In this document: piece after piece, positions 35,074-43,282 of the stretch | How positions within the stretch are numbered: position 1 is the stretch's first letter | Layout: each line of letters begins with the position of its first letter | From: Rhodobacteraceae bacterium S2214 | GTDB taxonomy: Bacteria > Pseudomonadota > Alphaproteobacteria > Rhodobacterales > Rhodobacteraceae | Direction of reading: 5' to 3' | NCBI GenBank assembly: GCA_025141675.1 | Contig: CP081161.1 | Coordinates: 2,640,001 to 2,704,000 of the forward strand | DNA length: 64,000 nt | The notes under the pieces: model-generated | What the model was told of the DNA's origin: nothing | The model's database searches: none | The model's input: only the letters and a program-made list of their open reading frames with translations | Translations under genes and position numbers: made by a program

Positions 35074-36297
35074 ATGCAGACGACCAGATTGATTATGATT
35101 GTCGCGATGTCGTGCCTATTGGCGGCCTGTGCATCGCACACGGTTCCAGGCAACCGCGAAGACGTTGACGCCGGCCAAGCCTATCAAGCCCGCTATCGCG
35201 GTCCCGACACAGGTGGTGCCGAGGTCACAAGGTCGTCGTATCTTGATATGCTCAAATGTACGGATGGCGCGGTGGTTTCCGATAACGACAGTTATGATGG
35301 AAAAGGAACGGCTGGCATCGGGTCCATTACAGGTGGCAGTCCTGAGGTGCTTTCTGTTGGCGATCTGTTGCAGGTTTTCATTGAAGAAGACGAAACGCTT
35401 TCGGACACATATGTGATCAATGAAGATGGAAATGTGCGTATCCCCTTCTTGCGCTCTGTTCCTGCAGCCGGGCGCAGTCCACGTTCCGTCGAAACGGCCA
35501 TTGCCAACGCATTGATCGCTGACGAACTTTACACCATCGAACCACGTGTTTCGGTGATCCTGAAGGATTATGCCGCAGCCACTGTTTTTGTGGCTGGTGC
35601 CGTTTTTGAACCACGTCAGGTGATTGTCGGCGGGGCCAATGCCCAAACCCGCGACGTTGAACGCCAGCAGGCACTGGGTGCCGCTACCGCGTCACGTCGC
35701 CTGTCGACAGCGCTTCGCAACGCGGGTGGTATCCGTCCGGATGCCGACCTTTCCAAAGTTGTTGTCATTCGCGGCGGGGACCGCACCGTCTACGATATCC
35801 GGGAAGCCCCGCGCGGCGGCGCCTTTCCAGATCCAATTCTGATTGCCGGTGACCGCGTCGAAGTGCCGTCTCGTCAGTGTTTCCAAGATGAACTGGTCGT
35901 TCCAAGTTCTGTCACCCCTCCGGGCGTCAAAGTCTTTTTGTCGAACCTTGCCGAAACAGCGCTTGCCAATAACCCAGCAGCGGTCCCGGATGCGCGGGAT
36001 ATGCGGTACGGGACGCGGTTCTTGCAGGCCGTCTTTGGCCTGAACTGCGTTGGTGGATCCAAACTGACCAATGCCAACCGGCGCGCTGTTCTGTTTTCCC
36101 GCAATCCGATCACCGGCGAATCTGTGGTCATTGATCGGTCCATCGAAGACCTGCTGCGCGATGCGGAACGAGACGAATTTAACCCCTACATCATGCCGGA
36201 AGATTCGATTTCCTGCTACGACAGCGCGACCGTCAGCTTCCGCAACCTTGCGGCCGCATTCGGCGTCGTTTCAGCGGCTGTTTACGTCATCAACTAA
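35074..36297 (+). CDS. Outer-membrane polysaccharide export lipoprotein (Wza/KpsD-like)
   Basis: A lipoprotein of 407 residues. A signal peptide ends in the lipobox LLAAC (MQTTRLIMIVAMSCLLAACASH). A polysaccharide export domain (VLSVGDLLQVFIEEDETLSDTYVINEDGNVRIP), SLBB-like repeats (VFVAGAVFEPRQVIVGG, GGIRPDADLSKVVVIRGGD) and a C-terminal region ending FRNLAAAFGVVSAAVYVIN follow. The ATG at 35074 has GAGCGGA before it; a GTG start 15 bases upstream is less likely. It forms the outer-membrane exit channel for the polymer made by the neighbouring genes. Confidence 0.92.
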   Translation: MQTTRLIMIVAMSCLLAACASHTVPGNREDVDAGQAYQARYRGPDTGGAEVTRSSYLDMLKCTDGAVVSDNDSYDGKGTAGIGSITGGSPEVLSVGDLLQVFIEEDETLSDTYVINEDGNVRIPFLRSVPAAGRSPRSVETAIANALIADELYTIEPRVSVILKDYAAATVFVAGAVFEPRQVIVGGANAQTRDVERQQALGAATASRRLSTALRNAGGIRPDADLSKVVVIRGGDRTVYDIREAPRGGAFPDPILIAGDRVEVPSRQCFQDELVVPSSVTPPGVKVFLSNLAETALANNPAAVPDARDMRYGTRFLQAVFGLNCVGGSKLTNANRRAVLFSRNPITGESVVIDRSIEDLLRDAERDEFNPYIMPEDSISCYDSATVSFRNLAAAFGVVSAAVYVIN

Positions 36298-36303
36298 AAG
36301 CGG

Positions 36304-36325
36304 CGGATCGGGAACTGGCGATCCG
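36304..36325 (+). terminator. Weak hairpin after the Wza-like gene
   Basis: CGGATCG (36304-36310) pairs with CGATCCG (36319-36325) and is followed by TTTCCC. It is probably the transcript end of the export gene. Confidence 0.45.
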
Positions 36326-36620
36326 TTTCCCGGATTTCAGGCATCGGTATAATGGACTTTGCAGGGCCCAACTCGACGCATCATCGACAAACGCGGTTAC
36401 GGTAAAGGCCTTGCGCAATGCCCCCGTCACTCATGACAAAAACGAAAAAAGCCGCTCAATGCGGCTCTATCCATTCACATCAAAAGTGATTGTGGCGGAG
36501 GCTCAGTCCGCCCCACAATCCACCTAAACTACTACTATACTTTAATATAAAACGAACAATCAAAAAAGATACCACAAAAAATACCCCATCAATTTTTGTG
36601 CGCCATTACTGAGGAAAGAA
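36326..36620. other. AT-rich flank of the IS3 element
   Basis: 295 bases with no convincing gene. Bases 36525-36600 are strongly AT-rich (ACTACTATACTTTAATATAA). It contains the minus-strand terminator listed separately, which may belong to a gene destroyed by the insertion. Confidence 0.45.
36443..36467 (-). terminator. Minus-strand rho-independent terminator left of the IS3 element
   Basis: On the minus strand GCCGC-ATTGA-GCGGC is followed by TTTTTTCG (plus strand 36443-36465). No minus-strand host gene now ends here, so it may be an orphan of a gene broken by the IS3 insertion, or may stop IS transcripts. Confidence 0.6.
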
Positions 36621-36663
36621 TGAATTGGACCTGTCGCGCTTTCGTGCCGCCCCAAGTGCTCGT

Positions 36664-37521
36664 TTATGCCGCTTTCCGTTCGAAAGCGACGGGGCTTTTC
36701 CAGCCCAGTGCTGAGTGTCGGCGGCGCGGATTGTAGAAGCCATTGATATATTCGAAGATGGCCATCTCAGCCTTCCGCCGCGTCTCCCAAGGATGCCGCC
36801 AGATCAGTTCAGCCTTGATGGTTTTGAAGAACGTTTCGACCGCTGCATTGTCGTAAAAATTGCCCTTGCCGCTCATAGATACCCTGAAGCCGTGTTGGCG
36901 CAGGGTCTTCTGATAATCATGGGAACAGTATTGCGATCCACGATCTGTGTGGTGGATGCAGCCTTTGGGTGGTTGCCGGAACGCGACGGCCATCTTCAAC
37001 GCTCGGATCGCGAGGTCACGCTTCATGCGGTTACTCACAGCCCAGCCAATGACGCGTCGGGAATGAAGATCCAAGATCACGGCCAGATATAACCAGCCCT
37101 CGCGCGTCCAGACATAGCTGATGTCACCAGCCCATTACTGGTTTGGTTGATCCGCCGTAAAGTCACGATCTAATAGGTTTCGCGCAATATTGAACTTGTG
37201 ATCGCTATCCGTCGTAACCTTGTGTTTACGGGTTCTGACGACAGATATGCCATTCTGGCGCATCAAACGGCCAACACGGCGGTGCCCGACATCTAAACCG
37301 ATCTCCTTAAGTTCTTCGGTCATGCGCGGGCGGCCATAGCTGCCTAAGCTCAGACGCGACTGTTCTTTGATATGAGCCAGTGTGACCAAATCAGACCGCT
37401 GTCTGCGGCTGGCAGGTCGGCTGCGGAAGGCCCGCAACCCGCGAGTGCTGACGCCAACAACATCGCATAATCGGTTGGCCGGGAAGTTGGCTCTGTGTTC
37501 CTCGATGAACCTAAACTTCAT
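36664..37521 (-). pseudogene. IS3-family orfB transposase with an in-frame stop codon
   Basis: One continuous frame runs from MKFRFIEEHRANFPANRLCDV at 37521 to the stop near 36664, except for TAA at 37137-37135, where relatives have lysine (QPNQ-stop-WAGDISYV; AAA to TAA). The DDE catalytic domain is otherwise complete: D in WAGDISYV, D in HTDRGSQYCSHDY, E in AVETFFKTIKAE. The N-terminal HTH_21-like region (SYGRPRMTEELKEIG) is present. The translation ends before the catalytic core, so the product is inactive unless the stop is suppressed. Confidence 0.85.
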
Positions 37522-37553
37522 TGCTTTAGGCCCGCAAAGAACTGGGTGGCTTC

Positions 37554-38921
37554 CTAAGAAACAGCCATGTCAGCCTCCGGTGGCAATTCGTGTAAATCAT
37601 ACCCAAACGACTTGGCGCGACGCTTCAGATTGCCGAGCACGCGATGGCGGTATCGCTTCTCGTAATGGGATGCGCCGGGGTCTCTGTAGGTCATGCCGTG
37701 TCGGAGAGTGTTGTAGAACAAAACTGCAATCTTACGCGCTGTCGCGGTGACGGCTTTAGCCTTGCCTGCCCGTGCTGCCAGTCGGCGGTAGAAAGCCCCT
37801 AGAGCAGTATCGCTACGCCCGATTGTGACAGCGGCCAACCTAAGTAGCGCCGCAGCGCGGCTGGATGATCGCCGTGTCCGCGATGACAGCACCTTACCGC
37901 CAGATATCTTGTTACCCGGTGCCAAGCAGAGCCACGACGTGAAGTGCTTGGCACTCGGCCAGGCGCGTAGGTCAGTACCGCATTCGCCAACCAATTTGAG
38001 TGACAAAGATGGCCCCATCCCATGGATCTCGGTCAGATCAACACCAAGGACACCAAACAGCGCGGCCCGGACATCAAACGAAGGCGTGCTGACTTGCTTG
38101 GTCTTTGTGCGCGGGCGTGGCAGTTGACTGGGATCATGTTCGGTATTTGCACCCAATGCCGCGAGCGTCGCCTCAAGATGGCGATCACATTCCAGCATCT
38201 TGGCCTGATAGAAGTCATAGAGTTCGACCGACTGGGTCAGCCCGAAGATGTGTTCGGGGCGATCATTCCCATTGAGCGCGGCTTTGATTGTCTCTTTTGA
38301 AGCCTTGCAACGTACGTCGCGATACCCGGCTAACACGTCCAAATCACGTTCGCCCGCGACAATCGCACGGATGATCTTCATCCCTGTAATGCCAGTGATG
38401 TCAGACACAACATGATGCAGTTGGAGGTTCATTTCCATCAGGGCCTTCTGCATGTGCTGGATATGAGCTGCAGCGTATTCAACTAACCGTTCTCGCTGCC
38501 GCAGATACGCCCGCAGAGTGGCGATCTCGGCAGATGGTCGGAAGCTGCCGCGCAACAACCCATAAGAATGCAACTGTCGCAACCAACTGGCGTCACTGAC
38601 GTCGGTCTTACGACCCGGCACGTTCTTGGCATAACGTGCATTCACCAGAATGACCTCAAAGCCGTGTTGTTCGAGGATCTCGTATGCTGGGATCCAATAC
38701 ACACCAGTGGATTCCATGGCGACACTCGTGACACCATGCCATTTGAACCAGTCAGCCAAATCATGCAGGTCATGGGTGAAGGTGCCAAACGCACGCACTG
38801 GTGCGTCCGTCACGTCGGGATTGACTGCCGCCATGTGTTCACGCGAACCGATATCAACAGCCGCAGCGCCGACGTTCACCGTCTCGATCGCTGGGGTCTT
38901 GCGGGTCTTTTGCTTTGCCAT
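37554..38921 (-). CDS. IS110-family transposase (DEDD recombinase)
   Basis: A protein of 455 residues from the ATG at 38921 (MAKQKTRKTPAIETV), with GGAGG before it. The N-terminal RuvC-like DEDD domain shows D23 in AAVDIGSREH, E in VAMESTGVYWIP and D in GRKTDVSDASWL. The C-terminal Transposase_20 domain holds the serine-bearing segment WLCLAPGNKISGGKVLSSRTRRSSSRAA. The gene appears complete. The stop codon is formed at the junction with the host IS3 sequence, so the right end of the element is nearly absent, as in the IS110 group. Confidence 0.93.
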   Translation of the reverse strand: MAKQKTRKTPAIETVNVGAAAVDIGSREHMAAVNPDVTDAPVRAFGTFTHDLHDLADWFKWHGVTSVAMESTGVYWIPAYEILEQHGFEVILVNARYAKNVPGRKTDVSDASWLRQLHSYGLLRGSFRPSAEIATLRAYLRQRERLVEYAAAHIQHMQKALMEMNLQLHHVVSDITGITGMKIIRAIVAGERDLDVLAGYRDVRCKASKETIKAALNGNDRPEHIFGLTQSVELYDFYQAKMLECDRHLEATLAALGANTEHDPSQLPRPRTKTKQVSTPSFDVRAALFGVLGVDLTEIHGMGPSLSLKLVGECGTDLRAWPSAKHFTSWLCLAPGNKISGGKVLSSRTRRSSSRAAALLRLAAVTIGRSDTALGAFYRRLAARAGKAKAVTATARKIAVLFYNTLRHGMTYRDPGASHYEKRYRHRVLGNLKRRAKSFGYDLHELPPEADMAVS

Positions 38922-39166
38922 CTTTGATCCTCCTGTTGGCAACAGAAGGGCGTGGGCTATGCAAATCCGTCATCTTCCTAACCGGGATCACCGCACATCG
39001 GCGTCACCACTCTCAAGTTCGCATCAACCCATGGACCACGTTTTTTAACGGGGTTCCCGACTACACCAGGACCACCAATAAGCGAACGGCCGCTGCCCTT
39101 CATGGCGCAACTGTAGCACAGGCTGTTTCTACCGCGCACAGGCGGGCTCCAACCCGGAACGGTTTT
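37555..39166 (-). mobile_element. IS110-family insertion sequence nested in the IS3 element
   Basis: The element lies between the end of orfA (reading EREILK, then unrelated sequence) and the start of orfB of the IS3 element. The boundaries are good to about ten bases. It has a long non-coding left end (about 200 bases before the transposase) and an almost absent right end, with no terminal inverted repeats. This is the IS110-group layout in which the left end encodes the bridge RNA. Confidence 0.8.
38945..39166 (-). ncRNA. Candidate bridge RNA region of the IS110-family element
   Basis: About 220 non-coding bases precede the transposase on its strand. In IS110-group elements this left-end segment is transcribed into a structured RNA that pairs with the donor and target DNA. 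Two short matches to the present junctions lie inside it. GTTTTTTAA at 39040-39048 is also at the right junction (39162-39170). CTTCCTAA at 38974-38981 is also at the left junction (37550-37557). The exact RNA ends and fold were not computed. Confidence 0.5.
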
Positions 39167-39425
39167 TTAAGATCTCCCTCTCCTCCTTGAGAAGACGGTT
39201 CTCGCGTCGAAGCCGTTCATTCTCTCTGGCGAGGTCCAAATCCTCTTTCGAAACCACATCCGTGTCTCGGTGCGCTGTGATCCATTTGTTCAGCGTCGAC
39301 ATGCCCACGCCAAGATCAGCAGCCACCTGCTTACGCGTTAGCCCACTGGTCAATGCAATCCGCACCGCATCTTGGAGAAATTCGTCCGTACGTTTTAGTC
39401 CTATAATTAGTCTCCTTTGGGGCAA
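39129..39425 (-). pseudogene. IS3-family orfA, truncated by the IS110 insertion
   Basis: The HTH_8-type segment LKRTDEFLQDAVRIALTSGLTRKQVAADLGVGMSTLNKWI is followed by the leucine-zipper-like LARENERLRRENRLLKEEREILK, typical of IS3 OrfA. After ILK the frame enters the IS110 element (NRSGLEPACAR) and stops. The expected KATQFFAGLK-like end and the A-rich slippery site for the -1 frameshift have been lost or separated; that end can be read upstream of orfB near 37522-37550. No ATG is evident at the N-terminus; TTG at 39425 or an upstream-altered start is possible. Confidence 0.75.
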
Positions 39426-39472
39426 TAAATGCTAGCAAAGGAGCAGCATCAAACCGTGACAGGTCTATTTCC

Positions 39473-39804
39473 TTCAATCTTTGAGCTCGAACGCGATTGT
39501 GGGGGGATAAAATGCAAAAACTCGCGAGGGCCTTATGGCTGTCGCGGGCATCTAAGAAATTGGAAGACTTAAAACTGCCCTCGACTACGTACCAGCCAAG
39601 GTACGATGGATCAGTTGTCAACATGTCTGCTCAGCCGGTTTCTGTATTTTAAGCATTGGTTGCCAATATTGTCTGACGACGGGCACTAAGCTGATGTGTA
39701 GATCGCACGAGCTTACACGATAATTACACACGAGCTACATACACATTCAAAATTACGCAAATAGAACACCCTCATCGAGTGAACGACTATGATGTGGACC
39801 TATT
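39473..39804. other. Region between the IS3 element and the pseudo-receiver gene, with a direct repeat
   Basis: A minus-strand open frame from 39624 (MLTTDPSYLGWYVVEGSFKSS) runs into the IS3 right end and may be a host gene fragment cut by the insertion; no family is recognised. CACGAGCT occurs twice (39706-39713 and 39729-39736), 23 bases apart. This is a spacing of about two helical turns, 70-100 bases upstream of the gene at 39805, and suggests a tandem regulator site. Confidence 0.4.
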
Positions 39805-40347
39805 ATGGAAATCAATAAGCTTGACCGTACCATACGCGTAATACAGCCCCCGCAGGACCGTTTAGGGACCCCGCAAACTTCAGAATTTTATGGTCTAAAG
39901 GTAAAGAACGTTATGTGTGTCGCACGCGACAAAGCATCGTTTAACACCGTCCTAGCGAACCTAGTGCGTCTACGTTTTGAGGTTGCTTATACATCCAGCT
40001 TAGAGAGCGCGTTTCAGGACATTTCAATTGACCCTAGCGACTTTGGACTGGTTGTCATTCGTATGGACTGTACAATGACAGATCAACGTCTTGAAAGTTA
40101 TGTCCGTCTCCTGCGTATGCTGGATATTCGTATTCCTATCTTGATGATAGGCGACACCGCGCGGTCAGAGAATACTTGGAAACATCCGACGATTTATGCC
40201 GACTGCGTTACCTCAGAACCCCAAACGATTCAGGCGCTCATTGCGGCCGTCCAACTTGCTGTCGAAGCCGACGCAAAATGGGGTAGCAGATTTGAAAGTC
40301 TTCGATTGAAAGCACAAAATCGGATATCGCGACCATTTGAGGCATAA
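39805..40347 (+). CDS. Degenerate response-regulator receiver (pseudo-receiver) protein
   Basis: A protein of 180 residues. From residue 30 the pattern follows a receiver fold: VKNVMCVARDKASFNTVLANL, FEVAYTSSLESAFQDI, GLVVIRMDCTM, IPILMIGDTA, and a final helix. The acidic pair after strand 1 is replaced by VARD, the strand-3 aspartate position is uncertain, and the strand-5 lysine is replaced (TSEPQT), so it is unlikely to be phosphorylated normally. No output domain is present. It stands alone next to a kinase/receiver operon on the opposite strand and may act as a protein-protein switch there. Confidence 0.65.
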   Translation: MEINKLDRTIRVIQPPQDRLGTPQTSEFYGLKVKNVMCVARDKASFNTVLANLVRLRFEVAYTSSLESAFQDISIDPSDFGLVVIRMDCTMTDQRLESYVRLLRMLDIRIPILMIGDTARSENTWKHPTIYADCVTSEPQTIQALIAAVQLAVEADAKWGSRFESLRLKAQNRISRPFEA

Positions 40348-40435
40348 TTTTATGCGAAACTACGCATTCTAAAACTGACCTTACAGACAAATCCTAACTA
40401 CTCATCATGAACCAATGCCGAGACTACTCCGACTG

Positions 40436-40480
40436 GGGCGTTCATTGATCATCTTTTGCTCAATGAACGCCCTATTTTTT
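40436..40480 (+). terminator. Terminator of the pseudo-receiver gene, overlapping the opposite gene
   Basis: GGGCGTTCATTG (40436-40447) pairs perfectly over 12 bases with CAATGAACGCCC (40461-40472), followed by TATTTTTT. The 3' arm lies inside the last codons of the minus-strand receiver gene, so the two convergent transcripts share it. Confidence 0.8.
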
Positions 40481-40841
40481 CTCTTAAATCTCGTAAGGTA
40501 AGAGGTTTATTCAGTAATGTCAGATTTTCGCAGTCTTTCAGTTCTTTACCTTCGAATTCAGCCAGGCCTGTTATGATGAACAGTTCGGGTGTGTTTTCGA
40601 TATATTTGACTGCAAGCTCTAGGAAATCGATCCCGTTCATCTTCGGCATCGCCAGATCCGCAATGACTGCGTCAAAAAATGGCCGTTGTTTGCACAGGTA
40701 AGTCAGACATCGACATGGGCATGAAAAGTAAGTGGTATGTCCGCCCATTAGCTCAACCGCTTCGACAAGCTCTGCGCCAAAATCTTCTTCGTCATCAACG
40801 ATCAGGGCTGAGAAAGATTTACCCGCAAGATACCCTGTCAT
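40449..40841 (-). CDS. Single-domain response regulator (receiver only)
   Basis: A protein of 130 residues with an intact receiver domain: acidic pair in ALIVDDEEDFG, phosphoacceptor aspartate in AVIADLAMPKMNG, Thr/Ser switch in FIITGL, and lysine in LLNKPLT. There is no DNA-binding domain. Its ATG overlaps the stop of the sensor kinase (ATGA), so the pair is translationally coupled and this is the probable phosphate acceptor. The CPCRCLTYLC cysteine cluster in helix 2 is unusual for the family. Confidence 0.9.
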   Translation of the reverse strand: MTGYLAGKSFSALIVDDEEDFGAELVEAVELMGGHTTYFSCPCRCLTYLCKQRPFFDAVIADLAMPKMNGIDFLELAVKYIENTPELFIITGLAEFEGKELKDCENLTLLNKPLTLRDLREKIGRSLSKR

Positions 40842-43009
40842 GGTATAGAACCAAGCGACCTGGTCACTGGAAACCGAATTTCTATGCAGGTTCCAACGTC
40901 ACAATCAAGCGCACGAATTTCTCCATCCATGGCCTCAACAACAGTGCGACTAAGATACAACCCGATGCCAGTGCCGTTTTCATGCACTTTTGTGGAGAAA
41001 AATGCGTCGAACACACGCTCTTTGAGGTGGGTTGGAATGCCAGGCCCAGTGTCATCTACAGTAATGATCAATAAATCTGCCTCGACAACGAAACGAATAC
41101 ACAACAAACGATCAAGATTGCTTTGGGTACGCATAGCCTGCCGGGAATTCGTAATCAAGTTCAGCATGGTTTGTTCAAACAGAATTGGGCGGCCAGAAAG
41201 CCTCAGATCATCATGGTCGTAGTCAAGAACGATTGAAATGCTATCCAGCCTTAACTGCTCTTGGAGCAGATCTATTGCAGATCGCGTGCGGGCAATAGGA
41301 TCAAATTGGGATTCGCCTTGGTCGCCGATTTCGAGAACAAACTTACGAATTCCTTGGATAACCTTCCCAGCTCGCAAAGCCTGTTTTTCGACGCGTTGCA
41401 TTTTTTGGATCGCGTACTCTAAAGGCAGGTCGGCTGTTCCTGCCCGTTCTAGAAAATTCCCCGCTGACATAGAAATAATATTGAGCGGCTGATTCAATTC
41501 ATGGGCAAAGGAACTCGCCATTTCTCCCAAAGCGGCAAGACGGGACGCTTGAATGAGTTTCGCTTGCGAATCTCGAAGCTCGCTCACGTTGCGGGCAATA
41601 TAATATTTTTTGTTCTGCTGCACATTTTCTACTTCATCACTCTGCCCTTCTGAAACGATTGGTAACTGACTGGCAACTAGATGCATGAGCTTCCCATTCT
41701 TTGCTCGGATATCTAAAACCAGATCGGCTGGATCGCCGCCAAAACTCTGCGCGAACTTACTAGACTGGCTCTCAACCATATCCGACAGCGACTTTCCCAA
41801 CGTTTCTTGGCGACTATAGCCAGTTAAAGCGCACAGAGCAGGGTTCCACTCTATAACTTGGTCGTAATCGTTGATGGCGAGGATCGGCGAAGACGCCTTT
41901 GTAATCAGTGCTTCGAAATTGTATCGCGCGCGGGTCGCGCCACGTTCTGCATTTTGAACGGCTTGGCCAAAGCGCCCTAACCAAATCGAAATCTGTCTAT
42001 CTTCGTAAAAATTTTCATTTAGCACTGTGTTACTTGATGTACCGTCGCGCAGTGAGTTTTCTGCAATCAACGCAAACCTTTCGATCCACCTCCGAAAAAG
42101 AAAGTAAATAAGCTGACCGCCTACAACGATCACCATCATGAGATAAAAAACCAGCGCAAGGAAACGCAGCCAATTATGGAGCAGTCGTGTAACGTTTTCG
42201 TGTTGCGAGATCACCATATCGCGCTGAATTAAAGTCGAACCATCGGCCCAAGTACTTTCGCTTAGCATTGCCTTGTACCAAAGTAGCATATCCAAGAAAG
42301 AGACGTGTGATCCCTTGCTCCCCGCGAAGATGTCCAAGCCTCCATGGCAAAAGCAATTGATACAAACACAATCATCTTCTGCCCCCTGCCCAATCAGAGA
42401 AAATTCTTGCCTGAAAACAAGAAAACCCACCGTCATTATGGGAACCAAAATGAGTAGGCCAATGCCCGCCTGAAGGATATTGGTGTAGGAGTTATTCCTT
42501 TTTGAGTGTTCGGCAACCGGGAAATTTGGGCGCACTATGATGAGTGTGTTAACTAACAACGCGGCGATCATTGCGTTCAAAACACCATTGAGAGCGAAGT
42601 ATAGCGACACTGATATCGCGAATATCCATTCCCCATCACCCCAGATGGTCGTCACTAGGAATGACGCAGGGATGCCGAAAACAATCCAGTAGATTAAGAC
42701 ACACGCAGTTATGCGACTGGCCAGTATTCTTACTCTGCTTGTCAGTACCACGACAAAAAGTAACTCAAGGAAGAATAGCAGTGCCACCGGCCAAGAACCT
42801 AGACTTGTTGCTGCGGGTGCGGCACCGATCAAGGCGGTCAACAATCCCCATCTTGGCCCTAAAGTTGCCAACGCCGCCCAAACCCCAATGGATCCGAAAA
42901 AGTGGTACGTGCCGGCGACAACACCGAAATTTTGGTAGTTACCCCAAAATGCAAAGGCGCAAAATACCAATCCAAGCACAGTGCGTGTAGCCAATTCGTG
43001 GGTCTTCAT
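40838..43009 (-). CDS. Membrane sensor histidine kinase with Cys/His cluster, PAS and HELNQP kinase core
   Basis: A protein of 723 residues from the ATG at 43009; a TTG 36 codons upstream also opens the frame, but both have weak ribosome sites. The N-terminal half has about seven membrane segments, then an extracytoplasmic-type loop with C214, C216, C219, C221 and H222, and a further membrane helix. A PAS domain (about 360-490) precedes the dimerisation box SFAHELNQPLNIISMS, the N-box LITNSRQAM, and the G-boxes DDTGPGIP and GTGIGLYLS. The HELNQP form is typical of the DctB/FixL-like kinase class. It is co-transcribed with the single-domain receiver. Confidence 0.88.
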   Translation of the reverse strand: MKTHELATRTVLGLVFCAFAFWGNYQNFGVVAGTYHFFGSIGVWAALATLGPRWGLLTALIGAAPAATSLGSWPVALLFFLELLFVVVLTSRVRILASRITACVLIYWIVFGIPASFLVTTIWGDGEWIFAISVSLYFALNGVLNAMIAALLVNTLIIVRPNFPVAEHSKRNNSYTNILQAGIGLLILVPIMTVGFLVFRQEFSLIGQGAEDDCVCINCFCHGGLDIFAGSKGSHVSFLDMLLWYKAMLSESTWADGSTLIQRDMVISQHENVTRLLHNWLRFLALVFYLMMVIVVGGQLIYFLFRRWIERFALIAENSLRDGTSSNTVLNENFYEDRQISIWLGRFGQAVQNAERGATRARYNFEALITKASSPILAINDYDQVIEWNPALCALTGYSRQETLGKSLSDMVESQSSKFAQSFGGDPADLVLDIRAKNGKLMHLVASQLPIVSEGQSDEVENVQQNKKYYIARNVSELRDSQAKLIQASRLAALGEMASSFAHELNQPLNIISMSAGNFLERAGTADLPLEYAIQKMQRVEKQALRAGKVIQGIRKFVLEIGDQGESQFDPIARTRSAIDLLQEQLRLDSISIVLDYDHDDLRLSGRPILFEQTMLNLITNSRQAMRTQSNLDRLLCIRFVVEADLLIITVDDTGPGIPTHLKERVFDAFFSTKVHENGTGIGLYLSRTVVEAMDGEIRALDCDVGTCIEIRFPVTRSLGSIP

Positions 43010-43121
43010 CAACTTATGCAAATTTATCTTGAGCCAGAGGTTTATCAGGTCTTCAGTCCTTATGCCAAGGGGCGTGGACCGGTCTAACGCGCTTACGAAA
43101 TAAAGATAAATAGCCAAGCCG

Positions 43122-43208
43122 CAGAATGTGTAGATTCTGTGTAAAAAGCTGAAATCCGCCGCCTTTATATGAAGGTTATGTGAAGATATTGCCGATGAAC
43201 GATCATCG
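43122..43208. promoter_or_regulatory. Two palindromes between the sensor kinase and OmpR-type regulator genes
   Basis: CAGAAT-N6-ATTCTG (43122-43139) and CGATGA-N4-TCATCG (43193-43208) lie in the divergent intergenic region. They are candidate operators; which regulator binds them is unknown. Confidence 0.35.
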
Positions 43209-43282
43209 ACTGGACTATCACTATGCTATCCCCTCACATTATCTCATACGTCATTCACGTCTGAGACGCAGCTGGGGGCTCA

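Larger units (their letters stand above)
36621..39472 (-). mobile_element. IS3-family insertion sequence, interrupted by an IS110-family element
   Basis: Imperfect terminal inverted repeats can be aligned: TGGACCTGTCGCGCTTTCGT from 36626 and, on the other strand, TAGACCTGTCACGGTTTGAT from 39467. Matching extends a few bases outward on both sides. Inside are an orfA fragment on the right and orfB on the left, both on the minus strand. They are separated by a complete IS110-type element of about 1.6 kb. orfB has a nonsense codon and orfA is split, so the IS3 element cannot move by itself. No clear target duplication was seen. Confidence 0.8.

Noticed and set aside
37554..37565. CT dinucleotide core for the IS110 insertion, giving an original target read as GATCTTAGGAAGCC
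   Set aside because: That target would put orfA and orfB in one frame without the -1 frameshift expected for IS3 elements; a split within the A-rich slippery run is as likely, so the core was left open.
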